DNA of 64,000 nucleotides, taken from positions 47,671-111,670 of the forward strand of contig JAFSBV010000010.1 of assembly GCA_017437125.1 (NCBI GenBank), in the 5' to 3' direction. The stretch's first letter is position 1. The number at the start of each line of letters is the position of its first letter. The DNA is from Bacteroidales bacterium. GTDB taxonomy: Bacteria; Bacteroidota; Bacteroidia; Bacteroidales; UBA932. Below the pieces are notes generated by a model. The model saw only the letters and a program-made list of their open reading frames with translations. It did not search any database and was not told the DNA's origin. Positions 20,516 through 30,743 of the stretch are shown piece after piece. The position numbers and the translations under genes were made by a program.

Positions 20516-21907
20516 TCAAAGTATTTTCTTTACGAGTCCGAACATCTTGTATGGCATGTATCTGAACGGCAGATCAATCCATGTACCTGTGCAGATGATC
20601 GATCTGGTGTGGCTGAACGCTTCAAAACTTTCCTTGTCGTGATATCGGCCCATTCCTGAGTTGCCGACACCTCCGAATGGCTGATTTTCATTGGCTATAT
20701 GCATTATCACGTCATTTATGCATCCACCTCCTGATGAAGTCCTTCGGATAATTTCCCATCCATCTGATTCCTTGCCGAAATAATAGAATGCCAGAGGCTT
20801 TTCACGTGAAGTCACGAACTCTATGACCTTCTCACTGAAGGTGTTTCCGCGGTCATCCAAAGTGATTACAGGGAAAACCGGGCCGAATATCTCTTCAGTC
20901 ATGACAGGGGAGTCAGGGGTGACATCCTCCAGAAGCGTCGGTTCGATGAATCTTTCAGCGGCATCCGACCTTCCTCCGTATATGATCTTTCCGTCCTTGA
21001 AATATCCGGTCACTCTCTCGAATGCCTTGTCGTTTACCATTCTTACGTAATGGGTATCATCCTGGATATCAGCTCCATGCAGATTTCTTACTTCTTCGGC
21101 AAAAGCCTTGACAAATGCTTCCTTGACATCCTTATGTATGAGTATATAGTCAGGAGCGATACATGTCTGTCCGCTGTTCAATGTCTTTCCCCAGGCGATA
21201 CGCCTTGCTGCAATCCTTATGTCTGCAGTCCTGTCTATTATGCACGGACTCTTGCCGCCGAGCTCGAGAACAACAGGAGTAAGGTTCTTTGATGCAGCTG
21301 ACATCACCTTTCTTGCAAGAGCCGGACTGCCGGTGAAGAATATCATATCCCATCGCAGTTCAAGCAATGTCGAGTTGACATCTCTGTTGCCCTGAACTAC
21401 GGCGATGTATCTTTCTTCAAATGTCTCGTGTATCATTTCTTCAATGACCTTCGACACTGACGGTACATATGGGGAAGGCTTCAATACAGCTGTACATCCT
21501 GCTGATATAGCTCCTACCAGCGGATTGAGAAGAAGCTGGACAGGGTAGTTCCACGGAGATATGATAAGAGAGCATCCGAGAGGCTCCTTCACGACATAGC
21601 TTCTTGACGGAAATAGCTTGAGAGGGCTGTGTCTGCGTTCGCGTTCTGCCCATCTGCCAGCATTTCTGATATGGTTGCGTATCTCACCAGTCACTATGCT
21701 GAGTTCTGTGAGATATGCCTCTTCATAAGACTTGTGCAGATCCTTCCACAGTGCTTCACAAAGTCTTGATTCCCAGTCGTTCATGGCTTTCAGGAGCTTC
21801 CTGAGCATGTTCTTCCTGAAATCGATGTCCAATGTGGCTCCGGTACTGAAGTATTCCTTCTGACTGTTATGGATCCTTAATATTGTGTCTGTAGCAGTGT
21901 TTTCCAT
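20516..21907 (-). CDS. Aldehyde dehydrogenase family protein
   Basis: 463 residues from ATG 21907, preceded by the Shine-Dalgarno-like AAGGA; the longer frame starts at a TTG. Class-3-like ALDH features: SPWNYP, GSPALARKVM, catalytic-loop ELGGKSPCIID and the nucleophile Cys in NSGQTCIAPDY, then EEIFGPVFPV and FGGVGNSGMG. A hydrophobic C-terminal tail (MPYKMFGLVKKIL) could anchor it to a membrane as in fatty-aldehyde dehydrogenases. It probably oxidises medium or long-chain aldehydes with NAD(P). Confidence 0.92.
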   Translation of the reverse strand: MENTATDTILRIHNSQKEYFSTGATLDIDFRKNMLRKLLKAMNDWESRLCEALWKDLHKSYEEAYLTELSIVTGEIRNHIRNAGRWAERERRHSPLKLFPSRSYVVKEPLGCSLIISPWNYPVQLLLNPLVGAISAGCTAVLKPSPYVPSVSKVIEEMIHETFEERYIAVVQGNRDVNSTLLELRWDMIFFTGSPALARKVMSAASKNLTPVVLELGGKSPCIIDRTADIRIAARRIAWGKTLNSGQTCIAPDYILIHKDVKEAFVKAFAEEVRNLHGADIQDDTHYVRMVNDKAFERVTGYFKDGKIIYGGRSDAAERFIEPTLLEDVTPDSPVMTEEIFGPVFPVITLDDRGNTFSEKVIEFVTSREKPLAFYYFGKESDGWEIIRRTSSGGGCINDVIMHIANENQPFGGVGNSGMGRYHDKESFEAFSHTRSIICTGTWIDLPFRYMPYKMFGLVKKIL

Positions 21908-21967
21908 ACTGTTGTCCTTAAAGAAGTGATGCTCCAAATTTACTCAAAAACTTGGAACATCGGTAAT

Positions 21968-22804
21968 TTATGATGCTTTTGTCACGGCAGTCCTGCTGTT
22001 CTTTCTGCCTGTAAATGCATCCATTGTATGATATATGCCGAAAACCTCACCGAAAAGCCAGTCAAATACCCTTGTCGGGAGTATGGCCTGCCAGAAGCGT
22101 ATGAAGTGGAATCCGAACGGGATTCCTTTGAAGGTCTTGTTCTTTTCTATGGCTCGGATTATCTTCCTTGAAGCATATTCCGGCTTGAGGATAGGAATGA
22201 TCCTTGACTTTACCCCATCGAACATTCCTGTGTTTATATAATATGGAGCGACTGTAGTGATATGTACATCGCTCTTCATGTCCTGAAGTTCGATCCTGAC
22301 CGAATCAGACCATCCGATGGCCCCCCATTTGCTTGCCGCATAAACTGACATCTTAGGGTTGGAGAGCATACCTCCCGCAGAGGCTATCGTGCATACATGG
22401 CCCCTGTTGCGTCTGATCATGCCTGGAAGCATGACCCTTGTCACCAGCATCGGAGCGATTGTGTTGATATTCATAGTACGGACGATCTCATCAGCCGTCT
22501 GTCTGTCGAAAGTCTTGTTGCTTGTGACGATTCCCGCACAATTGATGAGGATGTCGATTTCCCCGCATTCGTTCATCACCTTTGCATATCCCTCGGTTAC
22601 CAGTTCGTTTCGGGATACATCTACAACATACCCTTTGACCTTGCCGTTGTTGCTCAGTTCCTTAACAGCCGAGGCGATGTTCTGGGGATTGATATCCCAT
22701 ATGATAAGGCAGGCCGCCCCTTTTTCCAAGGCCATACGGCCCATGATCCGGCCGATTCCGGAAGCTCCTCCGGTGATCAGCACATTTGCGTTCTCAAATT
22801 TCAT
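21968..22804 (-). CDS. Short-chain dehydrogenase/reductase
   Basis: 278 residues from ATG 22804 (a GTG two codons earlier is possible). The cofactor motif is TGGASGIG, the structural NCAG (INCAG) follows, and the catalytic Tyr-Lys pair is in YAASK. The C-terminal extension (KGIPFGFHFIRFWQAILPTRVFDW) resembles membrane-associated lipid-acting SDRs. It lies 60 nt upstream of the aldehyde dehydrogenase in the same direction, so an aldehyde or lipid oxidation module is plausible. Confidence 0.9.
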   Translation of the reverse strand: MKFENANVLITGGASGIGRIMGRMALEKGAACLIIWDINPQNIASAVKELSNNGKVKGYVVDVSRNELVTEGYAKVMNECGEIDILINCAGIVTSNKTFDRQTADEIVRTMNINTIAPMLVTRVMLPGMIRRNRGHVCTIASAGGMLSNPKMSVYAASKWGAIGWSDSVRIELQDMKSDVHITTVAPYYINTGMFDGVKSRIIPILKPEYASRKIIRAIEKNKTFKGIPFGFHFIRFWQAILPTRVFDWLFGEVFGIYHTMDAFTGRKNSRTAVTKAS

Positions 22805-22840
22805 AACCACTTGTTTCCGGCAAAGTTATGGCAAATAAAA

Positions 22841-22865
22841 TACCTGCTGCATCATGCAGCAGGTA
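22841..22865 (-). terminator. Terminator of the DUF3467-kdsC operon
   Basis: A near-perfect palindrome, TACCTGCTGCAT and its complement around one base, followed on the minus strand by TTTTATTTG. It lies between kdsC and the SDR gene. Confidence 0.7.
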
Positions 22866-22944
22866 ATGTCGTGAAAACGCACGATTCGTTGTAATTGTCG
22901 TGATTGTGTGGTGAAATCCTGACCGTATGTGGCGAAAATCGGGA

Positions 22945-23484
22945 CTAAAAATGTCTTTTGTATGCCTGTACGTCAAGTTCCCACAACCCCTGTTCCTTCA
23001 GTACCATTTCTATTGTCTCCCTGGCACATCCTTTTCCTCCGGGTCTGGTACTGATGTAGCCTGCAATCTCCTTGACCTCTTCGACAGCGTCGTATGGGCA
23101 TACTCCGCATCCGCATGCAGTCATTACCGGAATATCCGGAAGGTCATCGCCGAAATACATCACCTCGTCCGGTTCGAGCTTGTGACGGGAACAGAAATCC
23201 TCGAAGTCCTCGATCTTGGCCCGTGAGCCGAGATATACATCCTCCGGCTTTATTCCGCAGCTTCCGAAACGCTTCCTGATGCTCTCGGAACGTCCTCCGG
23301 TTATGATAGCCAGATGAAATCCCTTCATTACAGCCATTCTTATGGCCAATCCGTCCTTGGAGTCGAATGTGCGGTATAGTTCTCCGTTAAGGTCTGCAAG
23401 AATGCCTCCGTCTGTCAAGACGCCATCGACATCGAATGCAAATGCCTTGATTCTGCTGAATTTACGATCCATTTCAGCTTGCAT
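22945..23484 (-). CDS. kdsC: 3-deoxy-D-manno-octulosonate 8-phosphate phosphatase
   Basis: 179 residues of the HAD superfamily, type C0, the usual KdsC length. Motif I is DVDGVLTDGG, motif II TGG in AIITGGRSE, and the metal-binding GDDLPD in the later part. It removes phosphate from KDO-8-phosphate in lipopolysaccharide inner-core synthesis. The start codon overlaps the stop of the DUF3467 gene as TAATG, indicating translational coupling; a downstream ATG at 23472 is an alternative. Confidence 0.9.
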   Translation of the reverse strand: MQAEMDRKFSRIKAFAFDVDGVLTDGGILADLNGELYRTFDSKDGLAIRMAVMKGFHLAIITGGRSESIRKRFGSCGIKPEDVYLGSRAKIEDFEDFCSRHKLEPDEVMYFGDDLPDIPVMTACGCGVCPYDAVEEVKEIAGYISTRPGGKGCARETIEMVLKEQGLWELDVQAYKRHF

Positions 23485-23795
23485 TATGATTTGGCGCCGC
23501 CGCCGAAACCTCCCATTGGGAATGTAGCTTTAGGCTCATTGTTTCCGAATGTGATCTGTCCGTGCTGGCTTTCGTATTTGTTGATGTTGTCCTGAAGGGC
23601 AAGATAGAGACGTTTTGCATGTTCCGGAGTCATGAGGATGCGGTTGCCTACTTCAGGTTTCGGAAGGCCTGGAAGCATGGTCGCGAAATCGATGATGAAC
23701 TCGCTGTGGGAATGAGTGATGATCGCCAGATTTGAGTAAGAACCCTTAGCCACTTCAGGCTTGAGTTCGATCTTGAATTCCTTTTCGTTTGCCAT
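23484..23795 (-). CDS. DUF3467 family protein
   Basis: 103 residues. The sequence IITHSHSEFIIDFATMLPG, then RILMTPEHAKRLYLALQDNI and a Gly-rich tail matches DUF3467, a short conserved family in Bacteroidetes of unknown role. It has no signal peptide. It overlaps kdsC by one base and sits 168 nt from divergently oriented valS. Confidence 0.85.
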   Translation of the reverse strand: MANEKEFKIELKPEVAKGSYSNLAIITHSHSEFIIDFATMLPGLPKPEVGNRILMTPEHAKRLYLALQDNINKYESQHGQITFGNNEPKATFPMGGFGGGAKS

Positions 23796-23883
23796 ATGTC
23801 AATAAAAATAATGATTTCCTGAAAGATTATCCGGCTTGTTGCATATTGGCTGGATAACCATGCAAAGTTAGTGATTTTTTTAG

Positions 23884-23925
23884 TATCTTTGCATGATTAT
23901 GCGTTCATTCGGGAAGAATGCCCGC
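23884..23925 (+). promoter_or_regulatory. valS -7 element and leader hairpin
   Basis: TATCTTTG at 23884-23891 fits TAnnTTTG. At 23901-23925 GCG-TT-CATTC pairs with GAATG-CC-CGC around GGGAA, forming a hairpin in the predicted valS leader about 37 nt before the ATG. There is no T-box sequence. Confidence 0.4.
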
Positions 23926-23962
23926 TAACAAGATGATAAACAATTAATTATTATACAGATAT

Positions 23963-26608
23963 ATGGAACTGCCAGCAAAATACGATCCTGCCTTGACGGA
24001 GGACAAGTGGTATGCCTATTGGCTTGAAAACAAGTTTTTTCATTCTGAACCAGATGAGAGAGAGCCTTATACTGTCGTGATCCCGCCACCTAACGTGACA
24101 GGTATCCTTCATATGGGTCATGTCCTTAACAATACTTTGAACGATGTCCTTGTCCGCAAGGCAAGAATGGACGGCAAGAACGCATGCTGGGTGCCTGGTA
24201 CTGACCATGCTTCCATCGCGACTGAGAACAAGGTCGTTCAGAAGCTTGCTGCGGAAGGAATAAAGAAAGAGGATCTTACCCGTGAGCAGTTTCTTGAGCA
24301 TGCCTGGGAGTGGAAGGAGAAACATGGAGGCATCATCCTCAGCCAGCTCCGCAAACTCGGTGCGTCATGCGACTGGGACAGGACTAAGTTCACGATGGAT
24401 CCTGACCTCAGCGAGGCTGTGATCAATACTTTCGTTCACTTCTATAACAAAGGCTATATCTATAGGGGAGTGCGCATGGTGAACTGGGATCCTGTAGGAC
24501 TCACTGCTGTCAGCGACGAAGAGGTTGTACATAAGGATACCGTAAGCAAGTTCTATCATCTCAGATACTTCATTTCTGACGGAAACGGCAATCCTACAGA
24601 TAAATATATCATCATTGCGACAACCCGTCCTGAGACCATCATGGCGGATGCGGCTGTCTGCATCAACCCTGATGACGAGAGATATCATTGGCTCAAGGGT
24701 CAGAAGGTCCTTATCCCTCTGATCAACAAGGAGATACCTATCATCGAAGACAGCTACGTCGCTATGGACTTCGGTACAGGATGTCTTAAGGTGACTCCGG
24801 CTCATGACGTAAACGACTATGAGATCGGTAACCGTCACAATCTCCCGGTAATCGACATCATCGATGATCACGGCCGTCTTAATGAGAAGGCTCAGATCCT
24901 CATAGGTGAAGACAGGTTCGATGCCCGCAAGAAGATCGTGAAGATGCTTGAAGAGGCCGGCAATCTTGAAAAGATGGAGGATTATACTTCTCCTATCGGA
25001 TATTCTGAGAGAACCAATGCCGTTATCGAACCAAGACTTTCGATGCAGTGGTTCCTCAGGATGGAGGCACTTGCAAAGGATGCCCTCGAGTCTGTGGAAA
25101 GCGGTAAGGTGAAGCTGATTCCTGACAAGTACCGAAATACATATCGTCACTGGATGGAGAATGTACGTGACTGGTGCATATCACGTCAGCTTTGGTGGGG
25201 ACAGCGTATTCCTGCATATTATCTTCCTGACGGACAGGTGGTAGTGGCTTCTACCGAAAGCGAAGCTTTAGCTCTTGCTCAGAAGATTGATGCGAATATT
25301 GAAGCTGCGGATCTCCGTCAGGATGAGGATGTTCTCGATACATGGTTCTCATCATGGCTCTGGCCTATTTCTGTATTCGATACCAACAAGGCTGGTCATC
25401 CTGAAGCAGAGCCTAACAAGGATCTTGCATACTATTATCCGACTAACGACCTCGTTACAGGACCGGATATCCTCTTCTTCTGGGTAGCCCGAATGATCAT
25501 GGCTGGAAACGAATTCATGAACGATGTTCCTTTCCGTAATGTATATCTTACAGGTATCGTCCGTGACAAGCTTGGCCGCAAGATGTCAAAGACCCTCGGA
25601 AACTCTCCGGATCCGCTTGACCTGATTGCAAAATATGGTGCTGATGCAGTCCGCCTCGGTATGCTTCTGTGCAGCTCTGCAGGAAACGATATCCTTTATG
25701 ATGAGTCTCAGATCGAGCAGGGACGTAACTTCAACAACAAGGTATGGAATGCATTCAGACTTGTGACAGGCTGGACTGTTGACTCTGCGGCACAGCAGCC
25801 TGAGGCTTCAGCTGTTGCAGTCAAGTGGTTCGACAACAAGCTCAGCCAGGTTGTGGAGACTGTGGAGGATCATTTCAGCAAGTTCCGTATCTCTGACGCA
25901 TTGATGACGATATACAAGTTCTTCTGGGATGATTTCTGCGCTTGGTATCTTGAGGCTGTGAAGCCGGCTTATGGAGCAGGAATCGACAAGGCTACATATG
26001 ATGCTACAATCGGTTTCTTCGATTCGCTTCTCAAGATGATTCATCCGATCATGCCTTTCATCACCGAGGAACTCTGGCAGAACATGGCAGAGCGTCAGCC
26101 TGGTGAAACTATAATGAACCAGCGTTACCCTCAGGCTAAACCATACGATGCAGAGTTCATCACCGCATTTGAAATGGCATGTGAGGCTGTGGCTGGTGTG
26201 AGAAATATCCGTCAGAGCAAGAATCTTTCACCAAGGGAGGGGCTTGACCTCAAGATCAAGGGTGATTTCCCTGCCGAGGTTCTTCCGGTTGTCATGAAGC
26301 TTGCCAATGTCACTGTCGGTGAGGCAGACGGAGATATGTCTGCAGCTCAGAGATTCATGGTGAGGACTGTCGAGATGTTTGTTCCTCTTACAGGACTTAT
26401 CAATGTGGAAGAGGAGATTGCAAAGCTTGAAGCTGAGCTTGCATACCAGCAGAAGTTCCTTGACAGCGTGCGCAGGAAGCTCTCGAACGAGCGTTTCGTT
26501 GCCAATGCACCGGAGGCTGTGGTGGCTGTTGAGCGTAAAAAGGAAGCTGATTCCCTTTCGAAGATCGAAAGTATTACGTCTTCTCTCAATGCTCTGAAAA
26601 ACAACTGA
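23963..26608 (+). CDS. valS: Valine--tRNA ligase
   Basis: 881 residues, the expected length. The class I signatures are [13 protein letters not shown] (HIGH motif, residues about 42-52) and [13 protein letters not shown] (KMSKS). Editing-domain and anticodon-binding domain follow, and the C-terminal coiled-coil arm ([19 protein letters not shown]) is intact. It charges tRNA-Val. It heads a rightward set of housekeeping genes ending near 32754. Confidence 0.98.
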   Translation: MELPAKYDPALTEDKWYAYWLENKFFHSEPDEREPYTVVIPPPNVTGILHMGHVLNNTLNDVLVRKARMDGKNACWVPGTDHASIATENKVVQKLAAEGIKKEDLTREQFLEHAWEWKEKHGGIILSQLRKLGASCDWDRTKFTMDPDLSEAVINTFVHFYNKGYIYRGVRMVNWDPVGLTAVSDEEVVHKDTVSKFYHLRYFISDGNGNPTDKYIIIATTRPETIMADAAVCINPDDERYHWLKGQKVLIPLINKEIPIIEDSYVAMDFGTGCLKVTPAHDVNDYEIGNRHNLPVIDIIDDHGRLNEKAQILIGEDRFDARKKIVKMLEEAGNLEKMEDYTSPIGYSERTNAVIEPRLSMQWFLRMEALAKDALESVESGKVKLIPDKYRNTYRHWMENVRDWCISRQLWWGQRIPAYYLPDGQVVVASTESEALALAQKIDANIEAADLRQDEDVLDTWFSSWLWPISVFDTNKAGHPEAEPNKDLAYYYPTNDLVTGPDILFFWVARMIMAGNEFMNDVPFRNVYLTGIVRDKLGRKMSKTLGNSPDPLDLIAKYGADAVRLGMLLCSSAGNDILYDESQIEQGRNFNNKVWNAFRLVTGWTVDSAAQQPEASAVAVKWFDNKLSQVVETVEDHFSKFRISDALMTIYKFFWDDFCAWYLEAVKPAYGAGIDKATYDATIGFFDSLLKMIHPIMPFITEELWQNMAERQPGETIMNQRYPQAKPYDAEFITAFEMACEAVAGVRNIRQSKNLSPREGLDLKIKGDFPAEVLPVVMKLANVTVGEADGDMSAAQRFMVRTVEMFVPLTGLINVEEEIAKLEAELAYQQKFLDSVRRKLSNERFVANAPEAVVAVERKKEADSLSKIESITSSLNALKNN

Positions 26609-26644
26609 TAAAACAAATATGTTGACAGTGGTAACTTTTTTGTT

Positions 26645-27055
26645 ATGATGCAATCGGAGCTTTTTTTGGACGTCAGATACTATGAGACAGACCAGATGGG
26701 GATTGTCCATCATTCAAATTATATCAGATATTTTGAATGTGGACGTACCGATATGCTCAGGAAGCTTGGTCTGCCTATAGAGAAGATTGAAGAGTCAGGA
26801 GTCATGCTTCCTGTAGTGTCCGTAGAGTGCAGGTACAAGGTGCCTGCAAGACTCGGTGACACATTGAGGATCGTGTCCTTGATTGATAAGGTTCCGATGG
26901 CAAAGCTTGTCATCAGAAATGAAATATATAATCCGTCCGGTCAGCTGGTGTGCGAAGGAAGTGTCACATTGGGATTCATAGACTCCCGTTCCAGAAGACC
27001 GGTCAGATGTCCTGCTGCACTTGCTGCTTTTTTTGAAGAACATATAAATCAATGA
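26645..27055 (+). CDS. YbgC/FadM-type acyl-CoA thioesterase
   Basis: 136 residues with a hotdog fold. The motif [20 protein letters not shown] (residues about 12-31), including the catalytic Asp and following HH-N-Y, is that of the 4-hydroxybenzoyl-CoA thioesterase/YbgC group. It hydrolyses acyl-CoA; the physiological substrate is unclear. ATG 26645 and 26648 are both possible. It sits between valS and the tat genes. Confidence 0.88.
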   Translation: MMQSELFLDVRYYETDQMGIVHHSNYIRYFECGRTDMLRKLGLPIEKIEESGVMLPVVSVECRYKVPARLGDTLRIVSLIDKVPMAKLVIRNEIYNPSGQLVCEGSVTLGFIDSRSRRPVRCPAALAAFFEEHINQ

Positions 27056-27059
27056 TGTT

Positions 27060-27281
27060 ATGGATATGTTGACAATCGTTCCGATGGCCTTCGTTGGCGG
27101 ATGGGAAATCATCATTATCGCTCTTATCGTGCTTCTTCTTTTCGGAGGAAAGAAGATTCCTGAACTTATGAAGGGACTTGGCAAGGGTGTCAAGAGCTTC
27201 AAGGACGGAATGAAGGAAGTGGAAGAGGATGTAAAGGAGGTAAAGAAGGATATTTCTGCCGAACCAGAGGATAAAAAGTAA
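27060..27281 (+). CDS. tatA: Twin-arginine translocase subunit TatA/TatE
   Basis: 73 residues: one N-terminal membrane helix ([22 protein letters not shown]) with the conserved FGGKKIPEL junction, then an amphipathic helix and a highly charged tail. It forms the oligomeric pore of the Tat pathway. tatC follows 16 nt later. No TatB is encoded beside it, so this protein probably does both TatA and TatB jobs, as in minimal TatAC systems. ATG 27066 is an alternative start. Confidence 0.92.
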   Translation: MDMLTIVPMAFVGGWEIIIIALIVLLLFGGKKIPELMKGLGKGVKSFKDGMKEVEEDVKEVKKDISAEPEDKK

Positions 27282-27297
27282 AGGCGTGGAGCAGACG

Positions 27298-28047
27298 ATG
27301 ACTTTCTGGGATCATCTCGAGGACCTCAGGAAGAGCATTTTCCGTATGATGGCCGTACTTGCTGGTTCTGCCGTCATATTGTTCTTCTTCAAGAATTTCC
27401 TCTTTGATGATGTGATTCTGGCACCGGCCGGCAGTGATTTCATACTGTACAGGCTTGTCGGAATGGATTTTTCATTGTCTCTGGTCAATCTCGATGTGGC
27501 TGCCCAGTTCATGATACATATGAAGGTCACTTTCGTCTGTGCGCTGATACTTGTTTTTCCATATCTCATTTACGAAATATGGCGGTTCATAGCCCCGGCA
27601 TTGTATGAGAATGAAAAGAGGGCAGTGAAAGGTGCGTTTGCGTTTGCTTCCGTGCTTTTCTATGTAGGCATCGCAGTAGGATATTTCATCATCTTCCCGC
27701 TCATGCTGAACTTCTTCGCAGATTATCAGGTCAGTCCTGATGTGCCGAATACCTTTTCGTTGTCATCATATATATCATTATTCACTTCCACGGTGCTTGT
27801 CTTCGGTATCGTATTCGAATTTCCGACTGTGATTGCCGTCCTGTCTCGTCTGGGAGTCATCTCGCGTGATACATTGAAGCGCTTCAGAAGACATGCGATA
27901 TGTGCGGTGGTAATATTGGCAGCCGTAATCACTCCGACCGGAGATCCGTTTTCGTTGTTTGTAGTCTCTGTGCCTCTTTATTTGCTGTATGAGTTCAGCA
28001 TACTGATATCGGGAAGGGGAAATGCAGAGCAGATGATTGAAGAATAA
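27298..28047 (+). CDS. tatC: Twin-arginine translocase subunit TatC
   Basis: 249 residues with six membrane segments. The N-terminal MTFWDHLEDLRKSIF is the TatC signature (H-L-x-E/D-L-R) for signal-peptide recognition, and PFVFP-like blocks FVCALILVFPYLIYEIWRF follow. The start is ATG 27298, which has GGAG 8 nt upstream; a GTG at 27286 is in frame. It is the receptor for twin-arginine signal peptides, paired with TatA upstream. Confidence 0.95.
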   Translation: MTFWDHLEDLRKSIFRMMAVLAGSAVILFFFKNFLFDDVILAPAGSDFILYRLVGMDFSLSLVNLDVAAQFMIHMKVTFVCALILVFPYLIYEIWRFIAPALYENEKRAVKGAFAFASVLFYVGIAVGYFIIFPLMLNFFADYQVSPDVPNTFSLSSYISLFTSTVLVFGIVFEFPTVIAVLSRLGVISRDTLKRFRRHAICAVVILAAVITPTGDPFSLFVVSVPLYLLYEFSILISGRGNAEQMIEE

Positions 28048-28052
28048 CAGTT

Positions 28053-29987
28053 ATGATTTCTATAAACAGTCTGACAGTTGCATATGGCGGTTTTGTCCTG
28101 CTGAATGATATCAATTTTCATATCAGCGAAAGCGACAAGATAGGTCTCGTTGGAAAGAATGGTGCTGGAAAGTCAACCATTCTTAAGCTGATATGCGGAC
28201 TTCAGAATCCGACAAACGGCAAGGTTGCTGTACCAAATGGTGTAAAGATCGGCTACCTGCCTCAGATAATGGAGCATCATCGCGGACGTTCTGTCATTGA
28301 TGAGGCGATGACTGCTTTTGCAGATATGTTCGCACTTGAAGATGAACTTGAGAAGATCACGGTTGAACTCGCTGAAAGACAGGACTATGAGTCTAAGGAA
28401 TATCAGGATCTGATAATAAGGATGAACGAGGTCAATGACCGTCTGGCATATACCCGTTCCGATAATCCGCGTGTCCAGGCAGAGAGGACTCTTTTAGGCC
28501 TCGGATTCAAGTATGAGGAACTCTTACGTCCTACCGAGACTTTCAGCCAGGGATGGAATATGCGTATCGAACTTGCAAAGATCCTTCTTTCCAAGCCGGA
28601 TGTTCTGCTCCTTGACGAGCCTACCAACCATCTTGACATAGAATCGATAGAATGGCTTGAGGGATATCTGAAGGATTACAGGGGCTCTCTCGTACTTATT
28701 TCCCATGACAGAAAATTCCTTGACAATGTCACGAACAGGACTGTGGAGATCATGGTCGGCAGGATCCATGACTATAAGGTTCCGTATAGCAAGTATCTGG
28801 AACTCAGAAAGGAACGCCTTGAACAGCAGAGGGCGGCATTCGAGAATCAGCAGAGGATGATCGAAAAGACCGAGGAGTTCATCGAGAAGTTCAGGTACAA
28901 GCCTACCAAGTCCAACCAGGTGCAGTCTCGTGTCAAGCAGCTTGAGAAGCTCGAAAGGATAGAGGTTGACATCGAGGACAGATCAGCTCTCAGTGTGAAG
29001 TTCCCTCCGGCTCCTCGTTCCGGCGACATTGCTTACAAGGCTGTTGACATGAAGGTGGGATATGGAACGAAAGTGGTTTTCGAGGATGCTCAGATCGAGG
29101 TCAGAAGGGGTGAAAAGGTCGCATTGGTGGGAAGAAACGGAGAAGGCAAGACTACCTTGATGCGCGTCATCATGAACGAACTTGAGCCGATGGCTGGTGA
29201 TTCAAAGGTGGGATACAATGTAAGTATAGGTTATTATGCTCAGAATCAGGAGGATATACTTGATAAGGAGGATACTGTATTCGGTACATTGGACAGGATA
29301 GCAGTAGGTGATATCCGTCTGAAGCTTCGTGATATATTGGGAGCCTTCCTGTTCAAGGGCGAGGATATCGACAAGAAGGTAGCTGTCCTCAGCGGTGGAG
29401 AGAGGGCGAGACTTGCCATGGCCAAGCTGATTCTGAAGCCTTATAACCTTCTTGCACTCGACGAGCCTACGAACCATATGGACATACGTTCAAAGGATAT
29501 CCTCAAGCAGGCCTTGAAAGCATATGACGGAACATTGATAATCGTTTCGCATGACCGAGATTTCCTTGACGGTCTTGTTGACAAGCTTTATGAATTCAGG
29601 GACGGAAAGGTCAAGGAGCATCTTGGCGGAGTGCAGGAATTCCTGGAGAGGAGGAAACTCGAGAATCTCAGCGAGCTGGAAAGACATTACAAACCTGTTG
29701 CAGAGGAGAAGCCTGCTGAGGTTGTGCAGAAGAAGGAGGAAGCCAAGCAGGAATATCAGGCAAAGAAATTCGTATCTAAAGAAGAACGTAAGATAAGGAA
29801 TCGTATATCGTTCCTGGAGAAGGGGATAGAGGCTATCGAAGTCAAGATGGCTGAGATCGAGGCAGTACTTGCAAATCCGGGAAAGGACGATGATATAATG
29901 GAGCTTACAAGAGCTTATCTTGAAAACAAGAGGGAACTCGATTTCAAGATGGAAGAATGGGAAAAACTGAATGAATCATTAGAATAA
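28053..29987 (+). CDS. ABC-F family ATP-binding protein (Uup/YdiF type)
   Basis: 644 residues with two ABC ATPase domains and no membrane part. The Walker A sites are GLVGKNGAGKST and ALVGRNGEGKTT; the signature of the second is LSGGERARLAMAKL and both have Walker B LLDEPTNHLD or ALDEPTNHMD. The charged linker lies between, and the C-terminal tail is a coiled coil. ABC-F proteins act on the ribosome; the precise role of this one is open. Starts 5 nt after tatC. Confidence 0.95.
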   Translation: MISINSLTVAYGGFVLLNDINFHISESDKIGLVGKNGAGKSTILKLICGLQNPTNGKVAVPNGVKIGYLPQIMEHHRGRSVIDEAMTAFADMFALEDELEKITVELAERQDYESKEYQDLIIRMNEVNDRLAYTRSDNPRVQAERTLLGLGFKYEELLRPTETFSQGWNMRIELAKILLSKPDVLLLDEPTNHLDIESIEWLEGYLKDYRGSLVLISHDRKFLDNVTNRTVEIMVGRIHDYKVPYSKYLELRKERLEQQRAAFENQQRMIEKTEEFIEKFRYKPTKSNQVQSRVKQLEKLERIEVDIEDRSALSVKFPPAPRSGDIAYKAVDMKVGYGTKVVFEDAQIEVRRGEKVALVGRNGEGKTTLMRVIMNELEPMAGDSKVGYNVSIGYYAQNQEDILDKEDTVFGTLDRIAVGDIRLKLRDILGAFLFKGEDIDKKVAVLSGGERARLAMAKLILKPYNLLALDEPTNHMDIRSKDILKQALKAYDGTLIIVSHDRDFLDGLVDKLYEFRDGKVKEHLGGVQEFLERRKLENLSELERHYKPVAEEKPAEVVQKKEEAKQEYQAKKFVSKEERKIRNRISFLEKGIEAIEVKMAEIEAVLANPGKDDDIMELTRAYLENKRELDFKMEEWEKLNESLE

Positions 29988-29988
29988 T

Positions 29989-30738
29989 ATGGAAGAAAAG
30001 AAAATGCAGTATCTGTTCGGTATGCATCCTGTCCTTGAGGCAGTAAGAGCAGGTCGTAAATTTGATAAGGTGCTCCTGAAACAGGGGCTGGAAGGTGCTC
30101 AGTTCAGGGAACTGCTCGAACTCCTGAAGAATAACGAAATTCCGTTTCAGTTCGTGCCGGGAGAGCGTCTTAACAGGGCGGTACGCGGATCGCATCAGGG
30201 CGTGCTTGCATATATATCGCAGATCGATTATGTTGATATCGAGCAGATGGTCAGCAATGCATTGGCTCTGTCCGAGAATCCTCTGCTGGTCATTCTTGAC
30301 GGCGTCAGCGATGTTCGTAACCTTGGTGCAATTGCGAGAAGTCTTGAATGTGCAGGTGGCAATGGAATAATCGTTCCTGCTAAAGGCGGTGCTGCAATAA
30401 ATGCAGATGCTGTCAAGGCCTCAGCCGGTGCGCTGATGAGGATCGATACATGCAAGGTTCCTAATCTTAGAGTTGCGGCATATTATCTCAAGCAGAGCGG
30501 TTTCAGACTCATAGCTGCGACAGAAAAAACTGACAAGCTCATGTATGATGTCGATCTGACAGGTCCATGTGCAATTGTTATGGGTTCCGAGGGCAAGGGT
30601 ATTTCACAGACCATGCTTGACCTTGCAGACGACAGGGCGGCTGTACCTATGGCCGGTGAGATCACTTCTCTCAATGTTTCAGTGGCTTCAGCCGTGCTTA
30701 TGTATGAGGCTGTAAGACAGAGGATCAGAAAACAGTAA
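29989..30738 (+). CDS. rlmB: 23S rRNA (guanosine-2'-O)-methyltransferase RlmB, TrmH family
   Basis: 249 residues of the SPOUT/TrmH group. The N-terminal substrate-binding domain begins YLFGMHPVLEAVRAG; motif 1 is VSDVRNLGAIARSLECAG, motif 2 MGSEGKGIS and motif 3 SLNVSVASAV. Members 2'-O-methylate G2251 (E. coli numbering) in the 23S rRNA peptidyl-transferase region. Begins 1 nt after the ABC-F gene, which also touches the ribosome. Confidence 0.93.
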   Translation: MEEKKMQYLFGMHPVLEAVRAGRKFDKVLLKQGLEGAQFRELLELLKNNEIPFQFVPGERLNRAVRGSHQGVLAYISQIDYVDIEQMVSNALALSENPLLVILDGVSDVRNLGAIARSLECAGGNGIIVPAKGGAAINADAVKASAGALMRIDTCKVPNLRVAAYYLKQSGFRLIAATEKTDKLMYDVDLTGPCAIVMGSEGKGISQTMLDLADDRAAVPMAGEITSLNVSVASAVLMYEAVRQRIRKQ

Positions 30739-30743
30739 TACAT

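Noticed and set aside
23884-23962. T-box leader of valS
   Set aside because: No T-box sequence or specifier-loop-like arrangement is present.
24365-25150. 261-aa minus-strand ORF inside valS
   Set aside because: It is entirely antisense to the valS body and has no recognisable domain.
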